Assembly (NCBI RefSeq): GCF_006542765.1
Contig: NZ_SKCD01000033.1
Span: forward strand, 1-64,000
Source of the DNA: Paenibacillus luteus
Lineage (GTDB): Bacteria; Bacillota; Bacilli; Paenibacillales; Paenibacillaceae
Direction of reading: 5' to 3'
Length of the DNA: 64,000 nucleotides
Of this stretch, positions 34,366-43,948 are shown piece by piece. Position numbers and translations under genes: made by a program. The notes below the pieces were generated by a model. That model saw only the letters and a program-made list of their open reading frames with translations. It made no database searches and was not told the DNA's origin. The first letter of the stretch is position 1; each line of letters starts with the position of its first letter.

Positions 34366-36192
34366 TTGACGTATCGACAAAGGTTTTCTTTTTTGATTTT
34401 GATGGACTCATTTATTGTATTGACCGCTATTTTCTTTAGCCGTTTTCTTCTTAGCGCTTCTCTGGACGTGGTAACGGCACCGATTGTCATTAGTTCTATT
34501 ACGCTGCTGCTCAGCCACCATTTCTTTTCCTTCTACTACAAGCTCTACAAGAAGGCATGGGAATATGCGAGCGTGGGCGAGCTTCTGATTATTACGAAAG
34601 CCGTATCTTTCTCGATTGTAGCGGCAGCAATCATTCAGCAGCTTGTGCTGCAGGATGTTTTTTTTCGTCTGCTTGCCGTCACTTGGATGATTCATATGCT
34701 GCTAATTGGAGGCTCAAGGCTGTGCTGGAGAATATTTCGAGGCCGCTACAATAAGCACGAAGGCTTACGAAAACGTACGTTGATTGTCGGGGCGGGATCT
34801 GCGGGCACGATGCTCGTTCGTCAACTGCTAGCCAACACCGATACGGAGCTTTTGCCAACGGCTTTCATTGATGATGATATCAACAAGCATAACTTGGACA
34901 TTATGGGCATACCGGTCAAGGGTGGCGTGAGAAGTATCGCCAAGGTGGCGCAGGAGCTTGAGATACATAATATTGTCATTGCGATTCCTTCCCTGAGCAA
35001 GAAGCAGCTGAACACGATTTTTAGCGAATGCGCCAAGACGAGGGCGAAAACGCAAATTATCCCGATGCTGGAGGATTTGGCTACAGGAAGAGTGTCAGTC
35101 AGTCAATTCCGCGACGTTCAGGTCGAGGATCTGCTTGGCCGCGAGCCGGTCGAGCTGGATATTGAGAGCATCTCGGGCTATGTTACGCAAAAAGTGGTCA
35201 TGGTGACCGGTGCAGGCGGGTCGATTGGTTCAGAGGTCTGCCGCCAGGTTTCGCGGTTTTTGCCGGAAAAACTCATTTTGCTCGGTCATGGCGAGAACAG
35301 TATCTATTCCATTGAGATGGAGCTGAAGGAGCTTTACGGCCATACCAAAATTGAGTTTATTACCGAAATTGCTGATTTGCAGGACGCAGCCAAGATGCTT
35401 GCCGTGATGCAGGCTCACCGTCCGCAGGTCGTCTATCACGCCGCTGCGCATAAGCATGTGCCTCTAATGGAGCGCAATCCGGAGGAAGCATTCAAAAACA
35501 ACGTACTTGGTACCATGAATGCGGCCAAAGCGGCAAGCCAGGCGCGAGTGGACACGTTTGTTATGATTTCTACCGATAAAGCTGTCAATCCCACAAGTGT
35601 CATGGGAGCAACGAAGCGAATAGCGGAAATGGTCATTCAGCATATGGACCGCATCAGCAATACGAAATTTGTCGCGGTTCGTTTCGGCAATGTTCTCGGC
35701 AGCCGGGGCAGCGTTATTCCGCTGTTTAAGAAGCAAATCGAGAAGGGTGGCCCTGTAACGGTGACCCATCCGGACATGGTTCGCTATTTTATGACGATTC
35801 CGGAAGCGTCGAGGCTTGTCATTCAAGCGGGAGCGCTGGCAAAGGGCGGCGAAATTTTCGTGCTGGACATGGGGGATCCTGTCAAAATTACAGACTTGGC
35901 GCAAAACGTGATTCGGATGTCCGGTTACACGGTCGAAGAAATCGGCATTCATTATACCGGGATCAGGCCAGGCGAGAAGCTGTTTGAGGAAATGCTGAAA
36001 GACAATGAAATGGATGAACAGCAGGTGTATCCAAAAATCTACATTGGCAAATCCTTTGAGATTTATTTTGAGCAAATTGAAGAAATTATCGCCCTGCAGG
36101 GTGGCATGAGCAAAGCAGAACTGCGAGTCAGGCTGCTAGATTTGGCGAACAATGTAGTCGAGCTTCCGGAATTTGCGTCTGTAACTGGCTAA
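34366..36192 (+). CDS. epsC: Membrane NDP-sugar dehydratase, CapD/EpsC family
   Basis: The 608-residue protein has four N-terminal membrane helices (about 1-105), a CoA/NAD-binding-like Rossmann region (VGAGSAGTMLVRQLL, about 127) and a C-terminal extended SDR domain (MVTGAGGSIGSEVCRQVS; STDKAVNPTSVMGATKR with the SMGATK-type catalytic site). It is probably a UDP-GlcNAc 4,6-dehydratase that makes the precursor of the first sugar (bacillosamine type) used by EpsN, EpsM and EpsL. I prefer TTG 34366 with AAGGGTGA upstream; it gives the family start MTYRQRFSFLILMDS. Confidence 0.9.
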   Translation: MTYRQRFSFLILMDSFIVLTAIFFSRFLLSASLDVVTAPIVISSITLLLSHHFFSFYYKLYKKAWEYASVGELLIITKAVSFSIVAAAIIQQLVLQDVFFRLLAVTWMIHMLLIGGSRLCWRIFRGRYNKHEGLRKRTLIVGAGSAGTMLVRQLLANTDTELLPTAFIDDDINKHNLDIMGIPVKGGVRSIAKVAQELEIHNIVIAIPSLSKKQLNTIFSECAKTRAKTQIIPMLEDLATGRVSVSQFRDVQVEDLLGREPVELDIESISGYVTQKVVMVTGAGGSIGSEVCRQVSRFLPEKLILLGHGENSIYSIEMELKELYGHTKIEFITEIADLQDAAKMLAVMQAHRPQVVYHAAAHKHVPLMERNPEEAFKNNVLGTMNAAKAASQARVDTFVMISTDKAVNPTSVMGATKRIAEMVIQHMDRISNTKFVAVRFGNVLGSRGSVIPLFKKQIEKGGPVTVTHPDMVRYFMTIPEASRLVIQAGALAKGGEIFVLDMGDPVKITDLAQNVIRMSGYTVEEIGIHYTGIRPGEKLFEEMLKDNEMDEQQVYPKIYIGKSFEIYFEQIEEIIALQGGMSKAELRVRLLDLANNVVELPEFASVTG

Positions 36193-36217
36193 TATAACGA
36201 AGGAGTGGACTGACACG

Positions 36218-37099
36218 ATGAAAGTTAGAAAAGCGATTATACCGGCGGCGGGGCTAGGAACGAGGTTTCTACCGGCGACCAAGGCGATGCCAAAAGAAAT
36301 GCTGCCGATTGTCGATAAGCCGACCATCCAATATATCGTAGAGGAAGCGATCGAATCCGGCATTGAGGATATTATTATCGTGACCGGCAAGGGGAAACGG
36401 GCGATTGAGGATCATTTCGACAATTCGCTGGAGCTTGAGCAAATTTTGACGGCAAAGCATAAATTCGATCTGCTGAGCGAGGTTCGCAAATCAGCGGATA
36501 TGGTCGATATCCATTACATTCGGCAGAAGGAGCCGAAGGGACTTGGGCATGCGATATGGTGTGCCCGCAAATTTATCGGAAACGAGCCGTTTGCCGTATT
36601 GCTTGGCGATGACATTATATCTGCGGAAAAGCCATGCATTCGGCAAATGATCGAGAAATACGAGGAGTACCACACTTCGATTATCGGGGTACAGCGCGTC
36701 GCAGACGACGCGGTTTCCCGCTACGGAATCGTAGACGGCGCGCCGATGGAGGATTCGTTCCACCGCGTCCGGCATTTGGTAGAGAAGCCATCCAGAGACG
36801 AGGCCCCGTCCAATATGGCGATCATGGGACGTTACATATTGAACCCAGCTATCTTCGACATTTTAGGCAATCAGACGCCTGGAGCGGGAGGCGAAATCCA
36901 ATTAACGGATGCGATTGCCGCTTTGAATCTATCGGAAGCTGTATATGCGTATGAGTTCGAGGGCAAGCGTTATGACGTAGGCGAGAAAATGGGCTTCATC
37001 CAGACGACCATAGAATTTGCCTTGCAGCGTGAGGATTTGCGATATGAGTTATTAAACTATTTATCTCAAATGGTTGAAAGAGAGGCTGCTAGAAAATAA
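36218..37099 (+). CDS. galU: UTP-glucose-1-phosphate uridylyltransferase
   Basis: The 293-residue nucleotidyltransferase has the GalU signature KAIIPAAGLGTRFLPATKAM, MLPIVDKPTIQYIVEEA and GLGHAIWCARKFIG. It makes UDP-glucose, which galE at the end of the locus can turn into UDP-galactose. It is the third enzyme gene of the eps operon. AAGGAG precedes ATG. Confidence 0.95.
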   Translation: MKVRKAIIPAAGLGTRFLPATKAMPKEMLPIVDKPTIQYIVEEAIESGIEDIIIVTGKGKRAIEDHFDNSLELEQILTAKHKFDLLSEVRKSADMVDIHYIRQKEPKGLGHAIWCARKFIGNEPFAVLLGDDIISAEKPCIRQMIEKYEEYHTSIIGVQRVADDAVSRYGIVDGAPMEDSFHRVRHLVEKPSRDEAPSNMAIMGRYILNPAIFDILGNQTPGAGGEIQLTDAIAALNLSEAVYAYEFEGKRYDVGEKMGFIQTTIEFALQREDLRYELLNYLSQMVEREAARK

Positions 37100-37122
37100 T
37101 TCTAGTCTAGGATGGTGTGCTC

Positions 37123-38289
37123 GTGCCTAATAAAATATTATTTTGCGCAACGGTAGATTATCACTTCGAGGCTTTTCATTTGCCCATGATGGAATGGTTT
37201 AAGCAGCAAGGCTGGGAGGTTCATGTCGCCGCAAAGGGCGCGCTGAGCCTCCCTTTTGTTGACCGGAAGTTTGAATTGCAGATCGAACGCTCACCCATTC
37301 ATTCGAATAATCTTCAAGCGTATCAAGAGCTGAAGAAGATTATTGATGATCAGCAATACAACATTATCCATTGCCACACCCCGATGGGCGGCGTGCTCGC
37401 CCGCCTTGCCGCCGCGTCTGCAAGGCGAAAAGGGACAAAAGTGATTTATACGGCGCATGGCTTTCATTTCTGCAAAGGAGCCTCCCTTCTCAATTGGCTG
37501 CTTTATTATCCGATTGAGAAAAATTTGTCGCGCTTAACCGACTGCCTTATTACGATTAATGACGAAGACTACCGGTTAGCGGTCTCGAGGCGCTTTAAAG
37601 CAAAACGAATCGCTCATGTTCACGGAGTTGGCGTCAATACGGTCCGCTATAAACCGGTGCAAAAAATTGAGAAATGGCGGCTTCGGCAGGAGTACGACTA
37701 CCGCACGGACGATTTTCTTTTCTTCTATGCCGCGGAATTTAACAAAAATAAAAACCACCAACTGCTGCTGCATGCTTTGGCTACGATCAAAGAGCAGGTT
37801 CCGCATGCAAGGCTGCTTTTGGCCGGCAAAGGTCCGCTTCTGGAAGCGGCGAAGGAACTCGCAGAAAAGCTGGGCATAACCTCCATGGTCAATTTTCTGG
37901 GCTACCGGAAGGATATTGATCAGCTGCTGTCGATGTGCGATATCGCTGTCGCCTCCAGCCTGCGGGAAGGGCTGCCTGTCAACATCATGGAAGCGATGGC
38001 CTGCGGTCTGCCTGTCATTGCAACCCGCAACCGAGGGCACTCGGAGCTGGTTGTCGAAGGCGATAATGGATTCATCACGGAGCCAAGCGATATGGCCTTG
38101 TTCGCCAGCCGTATGAAGCTGCTCAGCGAATCCTTGGAGCTTAGGCAGCAAATGGGAATGAGGAGTGAGCAGCTTGTAAAGAAGTACGGTTTGCTGCAGG
38201 TTCAGCAGGAGCTTGGAAGCATTTATAAATCGTATATGCCGGAGGAGCGAAATGAAGCCGAAAGTCAGTATCGTCGTGCCTATATATAA
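37123..38289 (+). CDS. Glycosyltransferase family 4 (EpsD-like)
   Basis: The 388-residue GT-B enzyme has ILFCATVDYHFEAFHLPMME at the N-terminus, YTAHGFHFCKGASLLNW, and the C-terminal nucleotide-sugar motif SLREGLPVNIMEAMACGLPV with its E..x7..E pair. It resembles EpsD of B. subtilis in the THGFHFCKGA motif. Start GTG 37123 is 7 bp behind AGGATGG; GTG 37117 is too close. It overlaps the next gene by 38 bp. Confidence 0.87.
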   Translation: MPNKILFCATVDYHFEAFHLPMMEWFKQQGWEVHVAAKGALSLPFVDRKFELQIERSPIHSNNLQAYQELKKIIDDQQYNIIHCHTPMGGVLARLAAASARRKGTKVIYTAHGFHFCKGASLLNWLLYYPIEKNLSRLTDCLITINDEDYRLAVSRRFKAKRIAHVHGVGVNTVRYKPVQKIEKWRLRQEYDYRTDDFLFFYAAEFNKNKNHQLLLHALATIKEQVPHARLLLAGKGPLLEAAKELAEKLGITSMVNFLGYRKDIDQLLSMCDIAVASSLREGLPVNIMEAMACGLPVIATRNRGHSELVVEGDNGFITEPSDMALFASRMKLLSESLELRQQMGMRSEQLVKKYGLLQVQQELGSIYKSYMPEERNEAESQYRRAYI

Positions 38290-39439
38290 TATGGAGGATT
38301 ATCTCGAGCGCTGTCTCGGGAGTCTGCTTGGACAAAGTTTGAGCGACATTGAGATTATAGCGGTGAATGACGGATCGCAAGATTCGAGCTTGAAGCTTCT
38401 TAGGCAATACGCAGAGCAGGACTCGCGCATCGTCATCATCGACAAAGCGAATGGCGGCGTCTCCGAAGCCAGAAATGACGGTGTGAAGGCGGCCAGAGGA
38501 GCATTCATCGGGTTTGTGGATCCTGACGACTGGGTACACCCCAGCATGTACCAGGAGCTTTATGAGGCGGCGGTTCAGCAGCGCGCAGAGATTGTCATGT
38601 GCACGTATGTCCGCGAGTTTGGCACCCATGCAAAGGAAAAAAAGTTCGATATGGCGAATGGGCAAATGTTCCGCGGCAAAGAGGTGCAAGACAAGCTGCT
38701 CAGGCGGCTTGTAGGGCCATTGAATAAAGAGGTGGCGAGCCCGGAGTTTCTGGACGCCTGGGGTACCGTATGGTCCAAGCTTTACCGAGCGGAATTGCTG
38801 ACGGATAACGGCTTGTCATTTATGGATCTGAGCGTGATCGGAAGCAACGAGGATACCCTCTTTAATATTCATGCGTTCTATCATGCACAATCCTTTGTGT
38901 TCCTAAACCGCCCGTTGTATCACTATTGGCGCGCCAATGCAGCGTCGATCACCTCAAGCTATACCCCAAAGTTGCCTGAGAAATTCGAGAAGTTGTATTC
39001 GGCGATGGAAGCTTTTTTGGGTGAAAAGCAGCTTGGCGATGAGTATAAAACAGCCTTTAACAATCGGATTTGTGTGAATATTATAGGGCTAGGCTTAAAT
39101 GCAATGAGCGAGGGCAAAGCCTCCTCGGCAAGGAAAAAGGTTAAAGACTTACAGCTGCTGCTGCAAGGCAGACGGATGCGGGAGGCACTACGTTCCTTCG
39201 AGACAAAGGATAGCCCTTTGGTCTGGAAAGTATTTTTTGTATGCGCAAAACTAAAATTTTCGCTCGCGATTTATTTTATGCTCACGGTCATAAATAAGCT
39301 GCGGGTGAGGCAGTCAGGGGGGACATCGAGTGAATCCGGTTCGAATCTTGCAAGTCGTCACCATCATGAATCGCGGCGGCTTGGAAACCATGCTGATGAA
39401 TTATTACCGGCAAATGGATCGAAGCAAAATTCAGTTTGA
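38252..39439 (+). CDS. Glycosyltransferase family 2 (EpsJ-like), extended C-terminus
   Basis: The GT-A enzyme starts PKVSIVVPIYNMEDYLERCL, with VNDGSQDSS and the DxD-type FVDPDDW (about 92). It resembles EpsJ. Start ATG 38252 follows GGAGGAGCGAA. The conserved part ends near residue 357; the last 37 or so residues (SGGTSSESGSNLASRHHHES and onward) lie out of frame within the next gene, giving an unusual 110-bp overlap, perhaps because the original stop was lost. Confidence 0.85.
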   Translation: MKPKVSIVVPIYNMEDYLERCLGSLLGQSLSDIEIIAVNDGSQDSSLKLLRQYAEQDSRIVIIDKANGGVSEARNDGVKAARGAFIGFVDPDDWVHPSMYQELYEAAVQQRAEIVMCTYVREFGTHAKEKKFDMANGQMFRGKEVQDKLLRRLVGPLNKEVASPEFLDAWGTVWSKLYRAELLTDNGLSFMDLSVIGSNEDTLFNIHAFYHAQSFVFLNRPLYHYWRANAASITSSYTPKLPEKFEKLYSAMEAFLGEKQLGDEYKTAFNNRICVNIIGLGLNAMSEGKASSARKKVKDLQLLLQGRRMREALRSFETKDSPLVWKVFFVCAKLKFSLAIYFMLTVINKLRVRQSGGTSSESGSNLASRHHHESRRLGNHADELLPANGSKQNSV

Positions 39440-40445
39440 TTTTCTCGTTCATCGAAGCGAGGAAGGTCATTATGACCGGGAAATCGCGGCGCTAGGCGGG
39501 AAAATTTACCGGATGCCGCAGATCAGGCCAGGCAATTACACGCCTTATTTTCGAAAGCTGGACCAGTTCTTCAGGGAGCAAACCGATTACAAGGTCGTTC
39601 ATGCCCATATTAATGAAAATAGCAGCTTTGTCTTGAAGGCAGCGAAGAAAGCGGGGGTGCCTTGCCGGATCACGCATAGTCATTTGAGTGATCTGGGCAT
39701 TGATATTAAGCTCCCGTTTCGTTTATATGCCAGAATGGCGATGAAAGATAATCCGAGCAGCTACTTTGCATGCTCCAGAAAGGCTGGCGAATGGCTGTTT
39801 GGCAAGCGCATAGCGGGCTCAGGCAAAGTGGTCGTACTCAACAATGCCGTGGATGTTCAGCAGTTTTCCTTCGACCCCGCTGTCCGTGAGGAGATCAGGT
39901 CGGAGCTGGCTGCGGGCGATCGCCTCGTAATTGGCCATATCGGACGATTCAACCAGCAGAAAAACCATGACTTCTTGATTGATATTTTCCAAGCTGTTCA
40001 TGAGAAAGAACCAAGGTCTTTGCTCGTACTGGCCGGTGAAGGACAGCTGCGGCCGCAAATCGAAGCCAAAATTAAAAGGCTAGGGCTGGGGGAGCATGTG
40101 CGGCTGCTTGGCGTACGAAATGATGTAGCGAGCCTGCTGCAGGGGATGGATTTATTTTTGTTTCCTTCTTTGTTCGAGGGGCTTCCGGTCGTGCTAGTTG
40201 AAGCGCAGGCGGCGGGACTTGCATGCGTGGTCTCCGATGCGATTACGGCCGAGACGGATATTACCGGGAAGCTGCAATTTATCAGCCTAAAGCAGAGCGC
40301 AGAGCAATGGGCGGAGAAAATAGTGAAAGGCCCGCGCGAGCGGACGGATACATCCGCAGCCATGCGGGAAAAAGGTTACGACACGTCAACCATGGCGAAA
40401 TGGTTATCGGACTATTACATGGAACAAGCCGCGGCCGTGATGTAA
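39330..40445 (+). CDS. Glycosyltransferase family 4 (EpsF-like)
   Basis: The 371-residue GT-B enzyme starts ILQVVTIMNRGGLETMLMNY, closely like EpsF of B. subtilis, has IGHIGRFNQQKNHDFLID and FPSLFEGLPVVLVEAQAAG. The start is GTG 39330 behind a strong AGGGGGG, inside the preceding gene. It adds one sugar of the repeat unit on the cytoplasmic side; the sugar is unknown. Confidence 0.88.
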   Translation: MNPVRILQVVTIMNRGGLETMLMNYYRQMDRSKIQFDFLVHRSEEGHYDREIAALGGKIYRMPQIRPGNYTPYFRKLDQFFREQTDYKVVHAHINENSSFVLKAAKKAGVPCRITHSHLSDLGIDIKLPFRLYARMAMKDNPSSYFACSRKAGEWLFGKRIAGSGKVVVLNNAVDVQQFSFDPAVREEIRSELAAGDRLVIGHIGRFNQQKNHDFLIDIFQAVHEKEPRSLLVLAGEGQLRPQIEAKIKRLGLGEHVRLLGVRNDVASLLQGMDLFLFPSLFEGLPVVLVEAQAAGLACVVSDAITAETDITGKLQFISLKQSAEQWAEKIVKGPRERTDTSAAMREKGYDTSTMAKWLSDYYMEQAAAVM

Positions 40446-40461
40446 GAGGGAGTGAAGAGAT

Positions 40462-41358
40462 ATGTTGCCAATGTTAACGGTGTTTACGCCTTCGTATAAC
40501 CGTGCCTATACACTGCATCTTTGTTATGAGAGCTTGAAACGCCAAAGCTGCAAGGATTTCGTATGGCTGATTATCGATGATGGCTCAACCGATCAGACGA
40601 AGGAGCTGGTAGCGGGCTGGATTACGGAGAACGATATTCCGATTCGGTACCATTTTCAAGAAAATCAGGGGATGCACGGAGCGCATAATACCGCGTACGA
40701 GCTCATCGAGACAGAGCTTAACGTTTGTATTGACTCTGACGATTTTATGGCTGACGATGCCGTGGAGAAAATTACGGCGTTTTGGCTGGCAGAAGGCAGC
40801 AGTCAGTATGCGGGCATTATCGGTCTGGATGTGTCTGAGGACCATAAGCTGATCGGCACGAACCTTCCCGAGCAGCTGAAGTCGTCTACGCTGACCGATC
40901 TGTACGCCCTGCATCAGGTGAAAGGCGACAAAAAGCTGGTGTACCGATCGGAGCTGACGAGGAAACATCCACCGTATCCGTTGTTTCCAGGCGAGAAATA
41001 TTGTCCGCTTTCCTACAAATACATCTTAATCGACCAAGAGTGCCCGCTGCTAATTATGAATGAGGTGCTGTGCATTGTAGAGTACCGGCAGGACGGATCA
41101 AGCCTGAATATGATGAAGCAGTATCAAACAAACCCGCGGGGCTTTTCTTTTTTTCGGAAGGTTGCCATGGCGCATGCCCCATCCTGGAAAGGCCTGATTC
41201 GCGAAGCCATCCATTATGTGTCGAGCAGCCTGATCAGCCGCAACAAGAGCTTCCTGAAGGAGTCTCCGCGCAAAGGCGTAACTTTGATGGCGATACCGCT
41301 AGGATTACTGCTGTACGTTTATATCCAAAACGCGAATAAGCGAACACTGGTCAAATAA
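40462..41358 (+). CDS. Glycosyltransferase family 2
   Basis: The 298-residue GT-A enzyme has LTVFTPSYNRAYTLHLCYES, IIDDGSTDQT and VCIDSDDFMADDAV (DxD at about 93). It lacks EpsJ-type features and resembles a group of glycosyltransferases with the QGMHGAHNTA motif near residue 75. GGGAGTGAAGAG precedes ATG. Confidence 0.87.
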   Translation: MLPMLTVFTPSYNRAYTLHLCYESLKRQSCKDFVWLIIDDGSTDQTKELVAGWITENDIPIRYHFQENQGMHGAHNTAYELIETELNVCIDSDDFMADDAVEKITAFWLAEGSSQYAGIIGLDVSEDHKLIGTNLPEQLKSSTLTDLYALHQVKGDKKLVYRSELTRKHPPYPLFPGEKYCPLSYKYILIDQECPLLIMNEVLCIVEYRQDGSSLNMMKQYQTNPRGFSFFRKVAMAHAPSWKGLIREAIHYVSSSLISRNKSFLKESPRKGVTLMAIPLGLLLYVYIQNANKRTLVK

Positions 41359-41407
41359 GACCGCCCTAATATTACAAATGATGATCTTATAGGAGGGGAG
41401 GCCCACC

Positions 41408-42481
41408 ATGTCTATACTGTGGCTAACACTGGTTTTTGTATTTATCGTTTCGTTGGCAGCCCGATACTTTTCCGTTCCCGCAGGGATCTCCCCTTCAACG
41501 ATCATACCGAACAAGTTTCTGGCGATTGCCGCTGCTTTAACGCTTGCTATGGTATCCGGACTGCGAATGAATATTGGGGATACCTTTCTTTACATGCACA
41601 GCTACTCCATCGGAGACTTTAGCTGGCAATCGGTGGCGGCAAGCCATGATATTGGCTTTAATATCTTGCAAATGCTGCTGAAGCAGCTGTCGGATGATCC
41701 ACAAATTTTAGTGCTGACCACTGGCGTTGTGACGAATTTGCTGATCATCATGGTAATTTACAAATATACGAGATTGTTTGAGCTGAGCGTGTATTTATAC
41801 ATAACCACGGGGACCTTTACGGTATCGATGAACGGGATCAGACAGTTTTTGGCTGCTTCCATCGTATTTGCCGCTACCAAGTTTTTACTGGAGGGCAAGT
41901 GGAAGTCCTACATTGCGGTTGTCGTATTTGCTTCCTTCTTCCATCAAAGCGCGCTTATTATGATCCCGATATATTTTATCGTAAGAAGAAAGGCTTGGAC
42001 GAGAGCAACGGCGATCCTTCTCACCCTTGCGGTGCTTATCGTTGTTGGCTTCAATGAGTTTTCCGAGCTTCTGTTTACCGCGATTAAGGATACCCAGTAT
42101 GGCTCCTATCAATCGTTTGACGAGGGGGGCGCGAATGTTTTGCGGGCGATGGTCTGGATTATTCCGCTCGTTATCGCTTATTTTGGCAGAGATAAGCTGC
42201 GGTCGGTATTTCCAAAAGCGGACATTATCGTCAATATCTCGCTCGTAGGCGCTATATTGATGATCATCTCCACGCAAAATTGGATTTTTGCCAGAATGGC
42301 GATTTACTTCAACTTGTACCAGCTGATCTTGATTGCTTGGTTAATCAAGGTTTTCCGTGAAAAGGACCAGAAGCTCGTTTATTTATGTATATTAGTTTTC
42401 TTTTTTCTGTTCTACTTTTACGAATGCGTCATTGCACTTGGTTTGCACTATCAAAGCAACTATTTAATCTGGCCATTTTAG
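41408..42481 (+). CDS. epsG: EpsG family polysaccharide polymerase (Wzy-like)
   Basis: The 357-residue protein has about ten membrane helices, a GLRMNIGDTFLYMHSY loop, TGTFTVSMNGIRQFLAASIV and FASFFHQSALIM, which are typical of the EpsG family. It likely polymerises lipid-linked repeat units outside the membrane. AGGAGGGGAGG precedes ATG. Confidence 0.87.
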   Translation: MSILWLTLVFVFIVSLAARYFSVPAGISPSTIIPNKFLAIAAALTLAMVSGLRMNIGDTFLYMHSYSIGDFSWQSVAASHDIGFNILQMLLKQLSDDPQILVLTTGVVTNLLIIMVIYKYTRLFELSVYLYITTGTFTVSMNGIRQFLAASIVFAATKFLLEGKWKSYIAVVVFASFFHQSALIMIPIYFIVRRKAWTRATAILLTLAVLIVVGFNEFSELLFTAIKDTQYGSYQSFDEGGANVLRAMVWIIPLVIAYFGRDKLRSVFPKADIIVNISLVGAILMIISTQNWIFARMAIYFNLYQLILIAWLIKVFREKDQKLVYLCILVFFFLFYFYECVIALGLHYQSNYLIWPF

Positions 42482-42493
42482 GAGGAGATACCG

Positions 42494-43234
42494 ATGGAGG
42501 CTTCAACAAAAATCCCGCGTATCGTCCATTATTGTTGGTTTGGGCGCGGAGCTAAGCCAAGCAAGATGGAGAAGTGCATACGGAGCTGGAAAAAGCACTT
42601 GGCGGGCTATCAATTCATGGAATGGAACGAGGAGAATTTTGATCTGGCTGCCAACCGTTATGTCATGGAGGCGTATGAGGCGAAAAAATATGCCTTTGTC
42701 AGCGATTATGTACGCCTGCACGCGCTGTACGAGCACGGCGGTATTTATATGGACACCGATGTTGAGGTGATCAAGACTTTGGATCCTTTTTTGAAACATG
42801 AGGCGTTCTCGGGCTTTGAGGACGAGACGTTCCTCCAGTCAGGCACCATGGGAGCAGCGCGGCAACATCCATGGATTCAGGAGCTGCTGGAGGACTATGA
42901 CAGCAGAAGCTTTATACGGCCAGATGGCACCTATGATCTAACGACCAATACCGCAGTCATCACTGCGATTTGCAAAAACCATGGCCTAATTCTGAACGGG
43001 CATCTCCAAGTACTGCAAAACGGCGTGGTCTTTTATCCCAGAGATTATTTCAGTCCCTACGATTACATAAACGGCGGCAATTATAAGACGGATAACAGCT
43101 ATACCATTCATCATTTTGCCCAGTCCTGGCTTCCTCTTCATGTTCGGGTCAGAGGGGATGTGAAGCGGGTGGTAAGCCGACTCGTCGGTCCGCAGATCAT
43201 TGCCCGAATGAGAAAGCTATTGTCATCCTCGTAA
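42494..43234 (+). CDS. Glycosyltransferase, GT32-type sugar transferase
   Basis: The 246-residue protein starts IPRIVHYCWFGRGAKPSKME, has SDYVRLHALYEHGGIYMDTD with the DxD motif at about 86-88, and a C-terminal part with HHFAQSW. This is the capsular polysaccharide synthesis or Gly_transf_sug family, which transfers sugars with retention. It lies 12 bp behind epsG with AGGAGGAG. Confidence 0.88.
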   Translation: MEASTKIPRIVHYCWFGRGAKPSKMEKCIRSWKKHLAGYQFMEWNEENFDLAANRYVMEAYEAKKYAFVSDYVRLHALYEHGGIYMDTDVEVIKTLDPFLKHEAFSGFEDETFLQSGTMGAARQHPWIQELLEDYDSRSFIRPDGTYDLTTNTAVITAICKNHGLILNGHLQVLQNGVVFYPRDYFSPYDYINGGNYKTDNSYTIHHFAQSWLPLHVRVRGDVKRVVSRLVGPQIIARMRKLLSSS

Positions 43235-43272
43235 TAATAGAACAATGATCACTTAAATAGGAGCCTGTTCAT

Positions 43273-43881
43273 ATGTTGAAACGGATATTTGATTTTGTGA
43301 CGGCAGGTATGCTGCTTATTATACTTAGCCCCATTATTGTGCTTACAGCATTGCTGGTTCGCATGAAGCTGGGTTCACCAGTCGTCTTCAAGCAGGAGCG
43401 CCCAGGATGGCATGGAAAACCTTTTTTCGTTTATAAATTCAGGACGATGACTTCGGAGAAGGACAGCTTGGGGCAATTGCTGCCGGACCATCTGCGGCTG
43501 ACCGTCTTTGGCAGCTTCATGCGCAAATTCAGCTTGGATGAGCTGCTGCAGCTCGTAAATGTTCTTAAGGGCGAGCTGAGCTTAATCGGTCCGCGTCCGC
43601 TGCTGATGGAATATTTGCCGCTATATACGCAAGAGCAGGCGAGACGCCATTCCGTAAGGCCGGGCATTACCGGCTGGGCGCAAATTCATGGAAGAAACGC
43701 CGTGACATGGGAAGAGCGGTTTGAGCGCGATGTATGGTATGTCGAGAACCAAAGCCTGGCACTGGATATCAAAATATTGCTGTTGACGGTCAAGAAGGTC
43801 ATGAAGTCCGAAGGCGTGTCGAACACCAATCATGTGACGATGCCAGTCTTTCAAGGAACGACGAGCAATCAGGAAGGGTAA
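43273..43881 (+). CDS. epsL: Initiating sugar-phosphate transferase (EpsL-like)
   Basis: The 202-residue monotopic phosphoglycosyl transferase has one N-terminal re-entrant helix and the motifs FKQERPGWHGKPFFVYKFRT, KFSLDELLQLVNVLKGELSL, GPRPLL and VRPGITGWAQIHGRN. Its length equals B. subtilis EpsL. It moves the first sugar phosphate onto undecaprenyl phosphate. A terminator follows. Confidence 0.92.
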   Translation: MLKRIFDFVTAGMLLIILSPIIVLTALLVRMKLGSPVVFKQERPGWHGKPFFVYKFRTMTSEKDSLGQLLPDHLRLTVFGSFMRKFSLDELLQLVNVLKGELSLIGPRPLLMEYLPLYTQEQARRHSVRPGITGWAQIHGRNAVTWEERFERDVWYVENQSLALDIKILLLTVKKVMKSEGVSNTNHVTMPVFQGTTSNQEG

Positions 43882-43928
43882 AGCCATTTTCAAGCAGGGA
43901 CTGTGCTTGAGAGATGGCTTTTTATTTT
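43880..43928 (+). terminator. Terminator between the EpsL and EpsN genes
   Basis: AAAGCCAT pairs with ATGGCTTT, and inside it TCAAGC pairs with GCTTGA; TTTTTATTTT follows. It may end or reduce transcription from the first promoter in mid-locus. Confidence 0.75.
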
Positions 43929-43948
43929 GAAAAAAATAGTAAAAGGAT

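Noticed and set aside
35464..36075. 203-codon minus-strand frame
   Set aside because: It is antisense to the SDR domain of the EpsC-type gene, whose motifs are unmistakable.
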